From the NCBI GenBank assembly GCA_903861045.1, contig CAIOST010000282.1, positions 1 through 47,426 on the forward strand: DNA of 47,426 bases. The letters are read 5' to 3'. A program made the translations under genes and the position numbers. The notes under the pieces were generated by a model. The model searched no databases, was not told the origin of the DNA, and saw only the letters and a program-made list of their open reading frames with translations. This stretch comes from an uncultured bacterium (GTDB taxonomy: Bacteria; Verrucomicrobiota; Kiritimatiellia; RFP12; CAIWXQ01). Position 1 is the stretch's first letter. Every line of letters begins with the position of its first letter. Below, piece after piece: positions 1-7,979 of this stretch.

Positions 1-323
1 CCAAATCCTCTGCCAACCAACACCTCGCCACTGCTAGCATACACAAAAGCGGCTTCTGCGGTTACCACAAAGCCCTTGCTACAGCCAGCCTGCGTTAGGT
101 GGCGCTTCAGGAAAAGACCATGGGGATGCGCCCCCGGCAGGCCAGTTTTGCTTGTGTTTCCTGCCAAAACCGGCGAACCTACCCAGCACCAGGTAGTACG
201 AAGCCAACCTTCCTGGCCGCTGGCGGGCTGCGCAAAGATGCGAATGTTTGTGAACCAGCAGGGGTGCCACCTTAACCGGCACACCGGCTTCCGATTGGCA
301 CCAACAGAAGGACGAGGAGAGTC
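1..323. other. Upstream region without a convincing gene
   Basis: This is the window edge and the leader of the GH2 gene. Short open frames exist on both strands (for example 76-420 plus and 79-282 minus), but none shows a recognisable domain or a good ribosome binding site. The only functional element I can support is the purine-rich AAGGACGAGGAGA just before the GH2 start at 324. Confidence 0.5.
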
Positions 324-3065
324 ATGCAACGTGAGCGCTTATCGCTGGACAGCGGTTGGTTATTCCATCAGGGGGATATTCCATGCCCGAAGATCATTGG
401 ACACAACGAGAGCTATCTGAATGCCAAGGCAGGGGTCGCCCAGGGCGCAGCCGCGCCGACCTATGACGACACCCTCTGGCGTCCGCTGGACCTGCCCCAT
501 GATTGGGTGGTGGAGGGGGCTTTTGACGCTACGGAGAACCTGGCGCAGGGCTATCGCGCCCGCGGCATAGGGTGGTACCGCCGTCATTTCCGCTTGCCGG
601 TTGAGGATCGTGGACGCCATCTGGAACTGCAGTTCGACGGCATCGCCACGCATGGCACCGTTTGGCTCAATGGCAGCCTCGTGCACCGCAACTTCTGCGG
701 CTATACGTCGTTTCAGATTGATATGACGCCTTTTGCCCTATATGGTGACGCCATCAACACGCTGGCCATCCGGGTGGACGCTGATACGATGGAGGGGTGG
801 TGGTACGAGGGGGCCGGGATCTACCGCCATACCTGGCTGGTCAAGCGCGATGCCGTGCATATTGCCACCGATGGGCTCTACGCCAACCCGGTGCGTGATG
901 CCGACGGGGCGTGGCAGGTGCCGGTGGCCGCGACGATTGCCAGCGCGGCGCAGGCCCCGGCGGAGGTGGAGGTCGAGATCACCCTGCGGGATCCCGCCGG
1001 CCAGCGGCTGGCCAGACGCCGCGTCAAGGTCACGGTGCCGCCGCTCGAGCAGGTGGTGGTGGCGCGCACCTTGCCGGTGGCCGCGCCGCGCCTCTGGTCG
1101 GTGGCTGAGCCGACGCTCTATCACGTGCAGGTGGCCGTACGGCGCGACGGGCAGCCGGTGGATGAAGTGACGACGGCCTGTGGCTTCCGCACCTGCCGGT
1201 TCGATGCCGACCAGGGGTTCTTCCTCAATGACCAACCGCTCAAGCTGCAAGGCGTTTGCAACCATCAGGACCATGCGGGCGTCGGGGTGGCAGTGCCGGA
1301 CGCGCTCTGGGAATTCCGCCTGCGCAAGCTCAAGGAGATGGGGGCCAATGCCTACCGCTGCGCACATAACCCGCCGGCCACGGAGTTTCTAGAGGCCTGT
1401 GACCGGCTCGGCATGCTGGTCATGGATGAGAATCGCCATTTTAACTGTTCGGCGGAGTATGTTCGTCAGCTCGAATGGCTGATCCGGCGTGATCGCAATC
1501 ATCCCAGTGTGATCCTTTGGTCGGTCTTCAACGAAGAGCCCATGCAGGGGTGCGAGACGGGCTACGAGATGGTCCGCCGCATGTCCGCCGTGGTGAAGCG
1601 CCTCGACCCGACACGTCCCGTGACGGCGGCGATGAATGGCGGATTGTTCGATCCCGTAAATGTGTCACAAGCCGTGGATGTGGTTGGGTTCAATTACCAG
1701 ACCTGGGCGTATGACCGTTTCCACAGCGCCAATCCGAACATGCTGCTGACCAGCGCGGAAGATACGTCCGCCTTTATGATCCGCGGCGAATATTGCACGG
1801 ACCGCCCGCGCAATATTATTGACGCCTATGACTCCGAATGTGCGCCGTGGGGTGCCACGCATCGGGAGGGGTGGAAAGCCATTGCGCAGCGGCCGTATCT
1901 GGCCGGCGGGTTCATCTGGACCGGCTTCGATTATCACGGGGAGCCGACGCCGCTGATCTGGCCGACGACCAGTTCGGTCTTCGGCTGTCTCGATTTGTGT
2001 GGTTTCCCGAAAACGGGTTTTTATATCCATCAGGCCCACTGGCTAACCGACCGTACCGTGTTGCAGATTGTGCCGCATTGGAACTGGCCAGGACGTGAGG
2101 GGCAGGCCATCAAGGTGATGGTGCTGAGCAACGCCGCCAGCGTGGAGCTGCGGCTGAATGGGCGCTCGCTGGGCGAGCAACCCGTCGATCCGATGGACAT
2201 GGTCTCCTGGAAGGTGCCGTATGCGCCCGGGCGACTGGAGGCTATTGCACGGCAGGACGGACGCATACTGGCTACGGCCCTGGTAGAAACCACGGGCGCA
2301 GCGGTGGCCTTGCGGCTGACACCAGATCGCGCGAGCATGGCGGGTGACGGTGTGGACGCGCAGCCGGTCACGGTGGAGGCGGTGGATGCGCAGGGGCGTG
2401 CGGTGCCCACTGCCAATCTGCCGGTGAGCTTCGAGGTTGGTGGTCCCGGCCGCCTGGTGGGGCTTGGCAACGGCGACCCAAATAGCCATGAACCGGAGCA
2501 GGGGAACCGGCGCAGTCTGTTCAACGGGCTGGCGCAGGTGATTTTGCAGACGCAGCAGGCGGCGGGGGTGTTGGTGCTGCGCGCCTGTGCCGAAGGGGTG
2601 GCGTCGGCGGAAGTGGCCATCACCATTGCGGCCGTGCCAGCCCGACCGGCGGTGCCCAAGACCGCACCGGTCTTTGCGCTGCGCGACTGGCGACTGTCGC
2701 CGCTGGCCACCGCGGCGATCGATCCAAATGTCGAAGTGGCCGACAACGATATGAATTCATGGTCGGCGCAGACCCCGGGCACGTTGCAGATGTTCACCGG
2801 TGGCACGTGGGCGGTATATCGTGCCCGCTTCGTACCTTATGCGGCGGTGCGGCAAGGGGGCGGCCGGATTCTGTTTCACGGCATTACAGGGCGGGCGGAG
2901 ATCTGGCTCGACCGGCAGAAGGTGGCGGTGAAGGAGAGTTTTGCGGTGGCGCCACTGACGGTGGAGTTGCCCGCCGGGGAGGGCGAGCGCGTGCTCAGCT
3001 TGCTGCTGGAGGCGCAGCCGGATGCGTTTGCCGGCCTTGGTCAGGGCGTCGAAGTCCGTATGTAG
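324..3065 (+). CDS. Glycoside hydrolase family 2 (beta-galactosidase/glucuronidase-like)
   Basis: This 913-residue protein is a retaining exo-beta-glycosidase of the GH2 clan. The order is the usual one: an N-terminal jelly-roll sugar-binding domain (roughly 1-190, with LDLPHDWVVEGAF and GIGWYRRHF), an immunoglobulin-like domain (about 190-300), a TIM barrel (about 300-600) and C-terminal beta domains. The probable acid/base is Glu404 in SVFNEEP. The nucleophile is probably Glu479 in the SAEDTSA stretch, by comparison with the SETASA region of DUF4982-type GH2 enzymes. GGFIWTGFDYHGEP follows the pattern of this subgroup. The start is set by an AAGGACGAGGAGA ribosome site. No signal peptide is visible, so it may act on imported oligosaccharides. 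The exact sugar specificity cannot be read from the sequence. Its neighbours (znu genes) are not functionally related. Confidence 0.9.
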   Translation: MQRERLSLDSGWLFHQGDIPCPKIIGHNESYLNAKAGVAQGAAAPTYDDTLWRPLDLPHDWVVEGAFDATENLAQGYRARGIGWYRRHFRLPVEDRGRHLELQFDGIATHGTVWLNGSLVHRNFCGYTSFQIDMTPFALYGDAINTLAIRVDADTMEGWWYEGAGIYRHTWLVKRDAVHIATDGLYANPVRDADGAWQVPVAATIASAAQAPAEVEVEITLRDPAGQRLARRRVKVTVPPLEQVVVARTLPVAAPRLWSVAEPTLYHVQVAVRRDGQPVDEVTTACGFRTCRFDADQGFFLNDQPLKLQGVCNHQDHAGVGVAVPDALWEFRLRKLKEMGANAYRCAHNPPATEFLEACDRLGMLVMDENRHFNCSAEYVRQLEWLIRRDRNHPSVILWSVFNEEPMQGCETGYEMVRRMSAVVKRLDPTRPVTAAMNGGLFDPVNVSQAVDVVGFNYQTWAYDRFHSANPNMLLTSAEDTSAFMIRGEYCTDRPRNIIDAYDSECAPWGATHREGWKAIAQRPYLAGGFIWTGFDYHGEPTPLIWPTTSSVFGCLDLCGFPKTGFYIHQAHWLTDRTVLQIVPHWNWPGREGQAIKVMVLSNAASVELRLNGRSLGEQPVDPMDMVSWKVPYAPGRLEAIARQDGRILATALVETTGAAVALRLTPDRASMAGDGVDAQPVTVEAVDAQGRAVPTANLPVSFEVGGPGRLVGLGNGDPNSHEPEQGNRRSLFNGLAQVILQTQQAAGVLVLRACAEGVASAEVAITIAAVPARPAVPKTAPVFALRDWRLSPLATAAIDPNVEVADNDMNSWSAQTPGTLQMFTGGTWAVYRARFVPYAAVRQGGGRILFHGITGRAEIWLDRQKVAVKESFAVAPLTVELPAGEGERVLSLLLEAQPDAFAGLGQGVEVRM

Positions 3066-3104
3066 GGTAGCATCCCTGTTCCCCTGTCTTTGAGGTGTAG
3101 TGTT

Positions 3105-3162
3105 GTAGGCCGCAACTCCGGTTGCGGCCCATTCCATGGCCGGAACCGGAGTTCCGGCCTAC
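3105..3162. repeat. Double palindromic (REP-like) intergenic element
   Basis: Two 25-nt arms at 3105-3129 and 3138-3162 form an imperfect inverted repeat (23 of 25 positions pair) around an 8-nt centre. Each arm is itself a near-perfect palindrome built around AACTCCGGTT (left) or AACCGGAGTT (right), flanked by GGCC. It lies between GH2 and znuA. It may fold as a terminator for the GH2 transcript, but there is no T tract. It looks more like a dispersed REP-type sequence. Confidence 0.6.
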
Positions 3163-3243
3163 TGAACGCAACTCTGTAATGAAACAGGGAAGCGCCCCAA
3201 ATGGTTTGCTTCATAAATGGCAGAACGGCTATGCTGTGCTGCC

Positions 3244-4182
3244 ATGAATGACCAACTATTTGCCGGTTACCGACGCGCTTTGCTGCTGATGCTGTTTGTG
3301 GTGGTGTTATCTGGTATGGCGCGCGCGGCGGAGCGTCCGCGTGTCTATGTCGGACTGCCGCCGCAGCGCTGGCTGGTGCAGCAATTGGCCAGCAACCGGG
3401 TAGAGATCGGGCTGTTGCTGGCGCCGGGACAGAATCCGCATACCTTTGAGCCAGCCGCCCGGCAGGTCAAGGAGATGGTCGCGGCAGATGGCTATTTGCT
3501 GATGGGCCTCCCCTTTGAGCGGGCCTTGCTGCAAAAGCTACGGGCTGTGAACCCCGGCCTGCGCGTCTTTGATCTGACACAAGGGATCCCTCGGCGTGAG
3601 CAGTCCGGTCAGGCGCACGTCGGGCACGGCGGCGCGGCGGAAGATCATGACGATGGTTGCGGCGCGGCGGATCCGCATGTCTGGCTGACGCCGGCCGGCA
3701 TGGGGATCATGGCCTCCAATGCGGCCGTGGCGTTAAGTGCGCTGGATCCGGCGGGGCGGGAATGGTATGAGGTGCGGCGGGTGGCCTGTCAGCAGGCCTG
3801 TGCGCAACTGGACGCGGAGTTGCGCGCGCTGTTGGCGCCGGTGCGCGGCGGCCTGATGCTAACCTATCATGCCTCTTGGGGCTATTTTGCGGATGCGTAT
3901 GGCTTGCGGCAGGTGGCGGTCGAGGCGGAGGGGCGTCCCCCGACGGCACGGCAGTTGGCGGCCTTGATGGACCTGGCCATGCAGGAACAGGTGCGCTACG
4001 TGTTTACCGAGCCGCCGTATGATCCCAAGCCGTGTCGCACCGTGGCGCGGCAGATCGGCGCGGAGGTGGCGGTGATTGACCCGCTAGCCGAGGCCTGGGA
4101 TCGCAACCTGCGGGCGATTGCCGCGCAAGTGCGCAAGGCGCTGGAACGGCCGCCGGCGCGCCAGGAAGGGCAGATGCCATGA
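3244..4182 (+). CDS. znuA: Zinc ABC transporter substrate-binding protein ZnuA
   Basis: This is the periplasmic zinc-binding component of a ZnuABC importer (cluster A-I family), 312 residues from the ATG at 3244. The frame is open from 3217, but the shorter start gives a proper signal peptide, with a hydrophobic stretch at about 12-24 and a likely cut after ARA. Metal ligands line up as His66 (NPHTFEP), His145 (DPHVWLTP), His209 (YHASWGYF) and Asp279 (VIDPLAEAW). A His/Asp-rich loop at about 125-140 is the zinc-trapping loop typical of ZnuA rather than of manganese homologues. The stop codon overlaps the znuC start (ATGA). A weak dyad, ATGAAACA at 3179 with TGCTTCAT at 3207, lies upstream and could be an operator, but it is not a clear Zur box. 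Confidence 0.93.
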   Translation: MNDQLFAGYRRALLLMLFVVVLSGMARAAERPRVYVGLPPQRWLVQQLASNRVEIGLLLAPGQNPHTFEPAARQVKEMVAADGYLLMGLPFERALLQKLRAVNPGLRVFDLTQGIPRREQSGQAHVGHGGAAEDHDDGCGAADPHVWLTPAGMGIMASNAAVALSALDPAGREWYEVRRVACQQACAQLDAELRALLAPVRGGLMLTYHASWGYFADAYGLRQVAVEAEGRPPTARQLAALMDLAMQEQVRYVFTEPPYDPKPCRTVARQIGAEVAVIDPLAEAWDRNLRAIAAQVRKALERPPARQEGQMP

Positions 4183-4976
4183 TGAGCAAGTCTGTGATCG
4201 CCGTGCAGGATGTCTGCTTTGCGTATGGCGGACAGGAAGTGCTGCACAATGTTTCGTTCGAGGTGCCCGCGTGCGCGTTTGTGGCGGTAGTGGGGCCTAA
4301 CGGGGGCGGGAAGACCACGCTGCTGAAACTGCTGCTGGGGGAGTTGACGCCACGCTTCGGTACGATGCGCGTGCTGGATGGTGAGCCGGCGCTGGTGCGT
4401 CAGCGCATTGGTTATGTGCCGCAGGCGTTGCGCTTTGATCCGGGCTTTCCGGTTAGCGTGCGCGATGTGGTGCTGATGGGGCGGGTGAATTGGCGGAGTA
4501 TCGGGCCGTATCGCGCGGAAGATCGCCGGGCGGCCGGGGCGGCGCTGGCACGCGTGGGCATGGGGACCTATGAACGGCGCCCCTTTGCGGACCTCTCGGG
4601 TGGTGAGCGGCAGCGCGTGCTGATCGCGCAGTCGCTGCTGTGTGCGCCGGAACTGCTGCTGCTGGATGAACCGACCGCCAGCGTGGATCCGGTGGCGGCC
4701 AGCCAACTGCACGCCTTGTTCCACGAGTTGAAGTCCGACCGCACCATTGTCATGGTGTCGCACAACCTGAGTGTGGTTACCGGCCATGCTACGCACGTGC
4801 TGTGCGTGAACCGGACCGCCGAGATGCAGGAGCTGGCCGAGGTGGCGACTGGGACGGTCCGCCTGGCGGCCGGTGGTGATTTGGCCTTGCTACAGCATGG
4901 GCCAGCGTGCCATGTGATTGACTCTTCGGCGGTGTTGGATACGCCGCATCTTGGCGCGCCGGGAGGGCGGAAATGA
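4179..4976 (+). CDS. znuC: Zinc ABC transporter ATP-binding protein ZnuC
   Basis: This 265-residue ATPase powers the zinc importer on the cytoplasmic side. It has Walker A GPNGGGKTT near residue 40, the signature LSGGERQRV near 140, Walker B LLLLDEPTASVD, and the switch histidine in MVSHNLSVV. The start at 4179 overlaps the znuA stop. A second ATG follows at 4182 and could equally be used. AGGAAGGG lies about 9 nt upstream. The gene ends in an ATGA overlap with znuB, so the three genes are translationally coupled. Confidence 0.95.
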   Translation: MMSKSVIAVQDVCFAYGGQEVLHNVSFEVPACAFVAVVGPNGGGKTTLLKLLLGELTPRFGTMRVLDGEPALVRQRIGYVPQALRFDPGFPVSVRDVVLMGRVNWRSIGPYRAEDRRAAGAALARVGMGTYERRPFADLSGGERQRVLIAQSLLCAPELLLLDEPTASVDPVAASQLHALFHELKSDRTIVMVSHNLSVVTGHATHVLCVNRTAEMQELAEVATGTVRLAAGGDLALLQHGPACHVIDSSAVLDTPHLGAPGGRK

Positions 4977-5812
4977 GCTTTTGGCACGATTTGTTGCGCT
5001 TCCCTTTTCTGCAGTACGCGGTCTTGGCGGCGGTGCTGGCCTCCGTGGCCGGCGGCGTGATGGGCAGCCTGGTCGTGGTACGGCGCACGACGTATCTGGC
5101 GGGGGCCATTTCGCACTGTGTGCTGGCGGGGCTGGGCTTGGCGCGCTTCCTGCAGCGCGGATGCGGAGTGGAGTGGTTTACCCCCATGCTGGGTGCGTCG
5201 CTGGCGGCGGTAGCGGCGGCGGCGCTGATCGCCTGGCTGACGGTGCAGCACCGGCAGCGGACGGATACGGCGCTCAGTATCGTTTGGGCCTCCGGCATGG
5301 CCATCGGCGTCTCCTTTCTAGCGGCCACGCCGGGGTATCAGGATGACCTGATGAGCTATCTATTCGGCAGCATCCTGCTGGTGGATCCGGCGGAGTTGGC
5401 GCTGATGGCCGGCTTGGACATCCTGGTGCTGGGTATCATCGGGCTGTTTTATAATCAGTTGCTGGCGGTCGGCTTCCAGCCCGAGCTGGCGCGGTTGCGC
5501 GGGGTACGCGTGGCGGCCGTGGAGACCGTTTTCTTGCTGTTGACGGCGCTGACGGTGGTGCTGCTGGTCAAGGTGGCGGGCATTGTGTTGGCGTTGGCGA
5601 TCATGACGCTGCCGGCGGCCACGGCCGGGCTGCTGGTACGGCGGCTGGTGCCGATGATGGTGGTGGCGGCAGTGATCTGTTTTGCCACCACGGTGGGTGG
5701 TCTGGCATTAAGTTATGGCCCCGGCTGGCCACCTGGCGCCACGATCGTGGAACTGGCGGTGGTGGTCTATCTCGCGGCGGTCGCTTGGCGCCGCTGGCGT
5801 CGGAAGAGTTGA
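4973..5812 (+). CDS. znuB: Zinc ABC transporter permease ZnuB
   Basis: This 279-residue permease of the ABC-3 family has about eight hydrophobic segments. It contains the family-typical opening (VLASVAGGVMGSLVVVRRTTYLAGAISHCVLAGLG) and the late segment VLLVKVAGIVLALAIMTLPAATAGLL. It is the membrane channel of the ZnuABC system encoded here, and its start overlaps znuC by 4 nt. The family also includes manganese and iron permeases. The zinc assignment rests on the His-rich loop of the linked ZnuA. Confidence 0.93.
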   Translation: MSFWHDLLRFPFLQYAVLAAVLASVAGGVMGSLVVVRRTTYLAGAISHCVLAGLGLARFLQRGCGVEWFTPMLGASLAAVAAAALIAWLTVQHRQRTDTALSIVWASGMAIGVSFLAATPGYQDDLMSYLFGSILLVDPAELALMAGLDILVLGIIGLFYNQLLAVGFQPELARLRGVRVAAVETVFLLLTALTVVLLVKVAGIVLALAIMTLPAATAGLLVRRLVPMMVVAAVICFATTVGGLALSYGPGWPPGATIVELAVVVYLAAVAWRRWRRKS

Positions 5813-5840
5813 TACCGGCTACCGCAAAAAGCGATGCTGG

Positions 5841-5870
5841 GTGGGAGCGTCAGACAGCTCAGTGTCCCAC
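5841..5870 (+). terminator. Weak hairpin downstream of znuB
   Basis: GTGGGAGC pairs with GCTC and TCCCAC in an interrupted stem 29 nt after the znuB stop. No T tract follows, so factor-independent termination is doubtful. It is the only stem in this position. Confidence 0.3.
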
Positions 5871-5908
5871 GTAGGTATCATCCATCATGCCAATGCGTTG
5901 CTAAAAAA

Positions 5909-5928
5909 AGCTCCCATGCTTGCTGCTC
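5909..5928 (+). repeat. 20-nt dispersed repeat, copy 1
   Basis: AGCTCCCATGCTTGCTGCTC recurs with one mismatch at 10389-10408, 4.5 kb away. Both copies are preceded by an A-rich run and both lie at the edge of a non-coding stretch. Its nature is unknown. Confidence 0.5.
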
Positions 5929-5993
5929 ATGATTGCCGCTGACGAATGAACGGTTTGTGCTTGGCGAGCTCCGCCGGAAGAGCGATGATTCCA

Positions 5994-6076
5994 CGCGAAC
6001 CAAGCGATGCACCGCGGCAGAAGAATGGTTTACGGTCGTTCCATGTTGTTGACCGCGGTGATCGCTGACGTTGGGA
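5994..6076 (+). repeat. attC-like integron recombination site 1
   Basis: The site shows the full attC architecture. An R'' core GAAC ends at 6000 and an R' box GTTGGGA spans 6070-6076. Between them, AGCGAT (6003-6008) pairs with ATCGCT (6061-6066) and CACCGCGG (6010-6017) pairs with CCGCGGTG (6053-6060). That gives 14 paired bases with a single extrahelical G at 6009. Short unpaired spacers separate the R and L boxes, and the variable central loop is 35 nt. A coding start follows 10 nt after the R' box, as is usual for gene cassettes. Nineteen bases (5995-6013) are identical to attC-like site 2. Confidence 0.75.
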
Positions 6077-6086
6077 GAGAATAATA

Positions 6087-6494
6087 ATGATGACTGATAC
6101 AGAGACGCGAATTTACGATGATGAGTTACTTCGAAAGAAGCGCGGCATCAAAGTAGCAAACGCGGTGGTCTCCATCCTCTTCTTCACATGCCTTGTGCCT
6201 CTTATTGTTTTCGCACCAGTCACAGCTCGACGCGATCGCGCCCTTGACGTTCTGATCGCCGCGGTCATCTTTATGCTAATCGCGTACATCAACATTCTTC
6301 ATCTGAGACACATTGCGTCTATAACGTTGTATCGGAAACAGAAAGATGACTCCCAACCAACGGCTGCTGCCACGCCGACCGTTGACAAGCAGAAAACTGA
6401 TGGACCGTCACGGCGAGGCAGGAAGGTGGCGTTCGGTGAGAAACAGTTATGGAACTTGATGCCACAAAGATCCCGCCGGGCTGCGAACATTTAA
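6087..6494 (+). CDS. Small two-TM hypothetical protein (cassette gene)
   Basis: This 135-residue protein belongs to no family I recognise. A charged N-terminus is followed by two hydrophobic segments (about 24-47 and 53-72) and a basic, proline/threonine-containing cytoplasmic-type tail (about 80-135). The likely membrane anchoring is the only functional hint. GGGAGAG lies 8 nt before the start, which is 10 nt after the R' box of an attC-like site, so this is the first gene of a putative integron cassette. Codon usage is markedly less GC-rich than in the neighbours. It overlaps the next gene by 46 nt. Confidence 0.6.
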   Translation: MMTDTETRIYDDELLRKKRGIKVANAVVSILFFTCLVPLIVFAPVTARRDRALDVLIAAVIFMLIAYINILHLRHIASITLYRKQKDDSQPTAAATPTVDKQKTDGPSRRGRKVAFGEKQLWNLMPQRSRRAANI

Positions 6495-6772
6495 TCCCCC
6501 TTGCGGAACAATGGGGTATCGGTGATGACTATGATCGGGAAGAAGCAGTCAGCAAAGCCGCCGATGCCGACCTGCACATGCTCGTCGATGCCATCCGTAG
6601 CCTTCCAAATGAAGACCTGTATGATTGGCTGGGGGGGTGTGTGTCACACTCCGCTTCACCGTCTACGGAATACATTGCTTTCACGTGTCTGACGATGGCC
6701 TATGACTCGGCGAGGGTGGAACTCAAACAACGACAGAACGGGCACCGAACCACCGGCGGCACGGTACGCTAA
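6449..6772 (+). CDS. Hypothetical protein, 107 aa (cassette gene)
   Basis: This is a small acidic soluble protein (LIPLAEQWGIGDDYDREEAV, DLYDWLGG, YIAFTCLTMAYDSARVELK) with no signal peptide or membrane segment. It resembles orphan proteins often carried by environmental integron cassettes, but that is an impression and no function can be given. The start overlaps the end of the preceding ORF by 46 nt, with GGTGAG upstream. Its TAA stop (6770-6772) overlaps the AAC of a possible attC half-site, which is the normal position of a cassette gene stop. Confidence 0.65.
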   Translation: MELDATKIPPGCEHLIPLAEQWGIGDDYDREEAVSKAADADLHMLVDAIRSLPNEDLYDWLGGCVSHSASPSTEYIAFTCLTMAYDSARVELKQRQNGHRTTGGTVR

Positions 6773-6798
6773 CAAGCCCGTGCGCCGGAACGTTCGCG
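6768..6798 (+). repeat. Possible collapsed attC half-site
   Basis: CGCTAACAAGCCCGTGCGCC resembles the R''-L'' half of the two attC-like sites (shared pattern AAC-AAGC-TGC-CC). A GTT-containing box (GTTCGCG, 6792-6798) follows, and the next gene starts 20 nt after it. The inner stem and loop are missing, so it could only be a deleted or decayed attC. Confidence 0.35.
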
Positions 6799-6818
6799 CC
6801 AAGGAAGAAACGAGTAGG

Positions 6819-7979
6819 ATGACAAACAAAACGATATGGTGGGGTCTGGCCACTGTGGCTTGTTGGGCTATGGTTTTCACCATCGTGGCGTATGTTGCAT
6901 GGGGTGTTGTATATGTTAGCGCCGACTCCCCGTGGAGTCCGCCCGACGTTCTGATAATTCCAATTTCCTTCCTGCTTGCCACACCCAAGTTATATTTGGC
7001 CGGCTTCTCGCTGTGGCATTGGAAGTTCCATTATCGAGGGGCTAATCCGGTAGCATGGGCCGTCGCATTTGCAATCGTTTGGAGTGATGCATTTTGCGCA
7101 GCACCTTTGGCTTGGACTCATGCAGTGTCCTCTGCCGGGGAATATGCCCTCGTGTTACTGTACTATGCGTTCCATATTCATCGGGATTTAAGGGGCATAC
7201 GACCATACGGTACGGCCAATTCGCCTGCCGAGCGGTCGATCATCCCTGGTCGGTATGGAACATTCGCACAGGCATTTCGCGGTATTGGGATCATGTTACT
7301 TGGATGGGCGCTGTTTACATCCATCATAGGCACCGCGACATACTGGACTATATTCGATAGTTTTGATCGATGCGCCACGCGAAACATTGGTAAAACACTC
7401 TCGGCTGAAGAGGTCGACGCCATTCATTCGGCACACTTCATAAACGAGGTCATGGTCGGCGTGTTATGCGTGGCAGCCATAACAGGGGCGCTGGGAGGTT
7501 GCCTGCTGGCAATGAGCCATAACATACGCTGGCGGTTGAAGGAGCAGGAACAGTTAATAACACCCCCCCACCCGCAGGGCGAACCAAGCGATGCACCAGG
7601 GGCCATAGGCCGGTCTGCGCCCCCTCCGAGCGTGGTTGCCACTGGTGAGCGCTGGCGTTGGGTGCAGACCATGCAACCGGAAATCGAAACACTGTGCGAC
7701 TTCCTCGCCCAGCTTCAGAATGGTGCGATTGAGGGCGACGATGCGCGCGCCAGGCTATCTAACCTCTTTGTACTCAAGACGCCAGGGCTTGAGGAACTCT
7801 TCGGCAACCTGCATCACTACATCGCCGATGCAGACATCAGAGCCAAGGATCTAGTATACCGAGAACTTCAGGACTCGGAGATGACGATACTGATTTCACG
7901 ACTTCGCAGCGGCGACATCGCCAAAGCGAATCAGGTCACATTCCTCGGAAGGGCATGCGCGCACCCATCGGGATCGTGA
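6819..7979 (+). CDS. Multi-pass membrane protein read through an attC into a second cassette ORF
   Basis: The frame encodes 386 residues from ATG 6819 (AAGGAAG upstream). The frame is open from 6702, but the earlier part overlaps the preceding gene and has no good start. Residues 1-250 hold about six hydrophobic segments (for example 5-30, 50-66, 80-95, 155-175, 208-230) and match no family I know. At residues about 254-282 the sequence becomes Pro/Gly/Ala-rich (TPPHPQGEPSDAPGAIG). This is the translation of attC-like site 2 and looks like a linker. Residues 285-386 form a separate soluble domain (QPEIETLCDFLAQLQNG...). The protein is therefore probably two cassette genes joined in frame after loss of the first stop. 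Its GC is lower than that of the flanks. Confidence 0.6.
   Translation: MTNKTIWWGLATVACWAMVFTIVAYVAWGVVYVSADSPWSPPDVLIIPISFLLATPKLYLAGFSLWHWKFHYRGANPVAWAVAFAIVWSDAFCAAPLAWTHAVSSAGEYALVLLYYAFHIHRDLRGIRPYGTANSPAERSIIPGRYGTFAQAFRGIGIMLLGWALFTSIIGTATYWTIFDSFDRCATRNIGKTLSAEEVDAIHSAHFINEVMVGVLCVAAITGALGGCLLAMSHNIRWRLKEQEQLITPPHPQGEPSDAPGAIGRSAPPPSVVATGERWRWVQTMQPEIETLCDFLAQLQNGAIEGDDARARLSNLFVLKTPGLEELFGNLHHYIADADIRAKDLVYRELQDSEMTILISRLRSGDIAKANQVTFLGRACAHPSGS
7579..7663 (+). repeat. attC-like integron recombination site 2 (inside a coding frame)
   Basis: An R'' core GCGAAC ends at 7584 and an R' box GTTGGGT spans 7657-7663 (fits GTTRRRY). AGCGAT (7587-7592) pairs with AGCGCT (7648-7653) except for one A-G mismatch, and CACCAG (7594-7599) pairs with CTGGTG (7642-7647). 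A G at 7593 is left extrahelical, exactly as in site 1. The first 19 bases equal those of site 1 (GCGAACCAAGCGATGCACC). The whole element is translated in frame. Confidence 0.75.
7671..7979 (+). CDS. Alternative separate cassette ORF, 102 aa hypothetical
   Basis: This ATG follows the attC R' box by only 7 nt, the expected place for the start of the next cassette gene. It would yield a 102-residue soluble acidic protein (PEIETLCDFLAQLQNGAIEGDDARARL...) with no recognised domain. It may be translated on its own, as part of the fusion from 6819, or both. There is no strong ribosome site; GTTGGGTGC is the only purine-rich upstream stretch. Confidence 0.45.
   Translation: MQPEIETLCDFLAQLQNGAIEGDDARARLSNLFVLKTPGLEELFGNLHHYIADADIRAKDLVYRELQDSEMTILISRLRSGDIAKANQVTFLGRACAHPSGS

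Noticed and set aside
7634-7645. GCCACTGG, resembling a cobalamin-riboswitch B12 box
   Set aside because: It is part of the attC-like site and within a coding frame. No other riboswitch elements surround it and no B12 gene follows.
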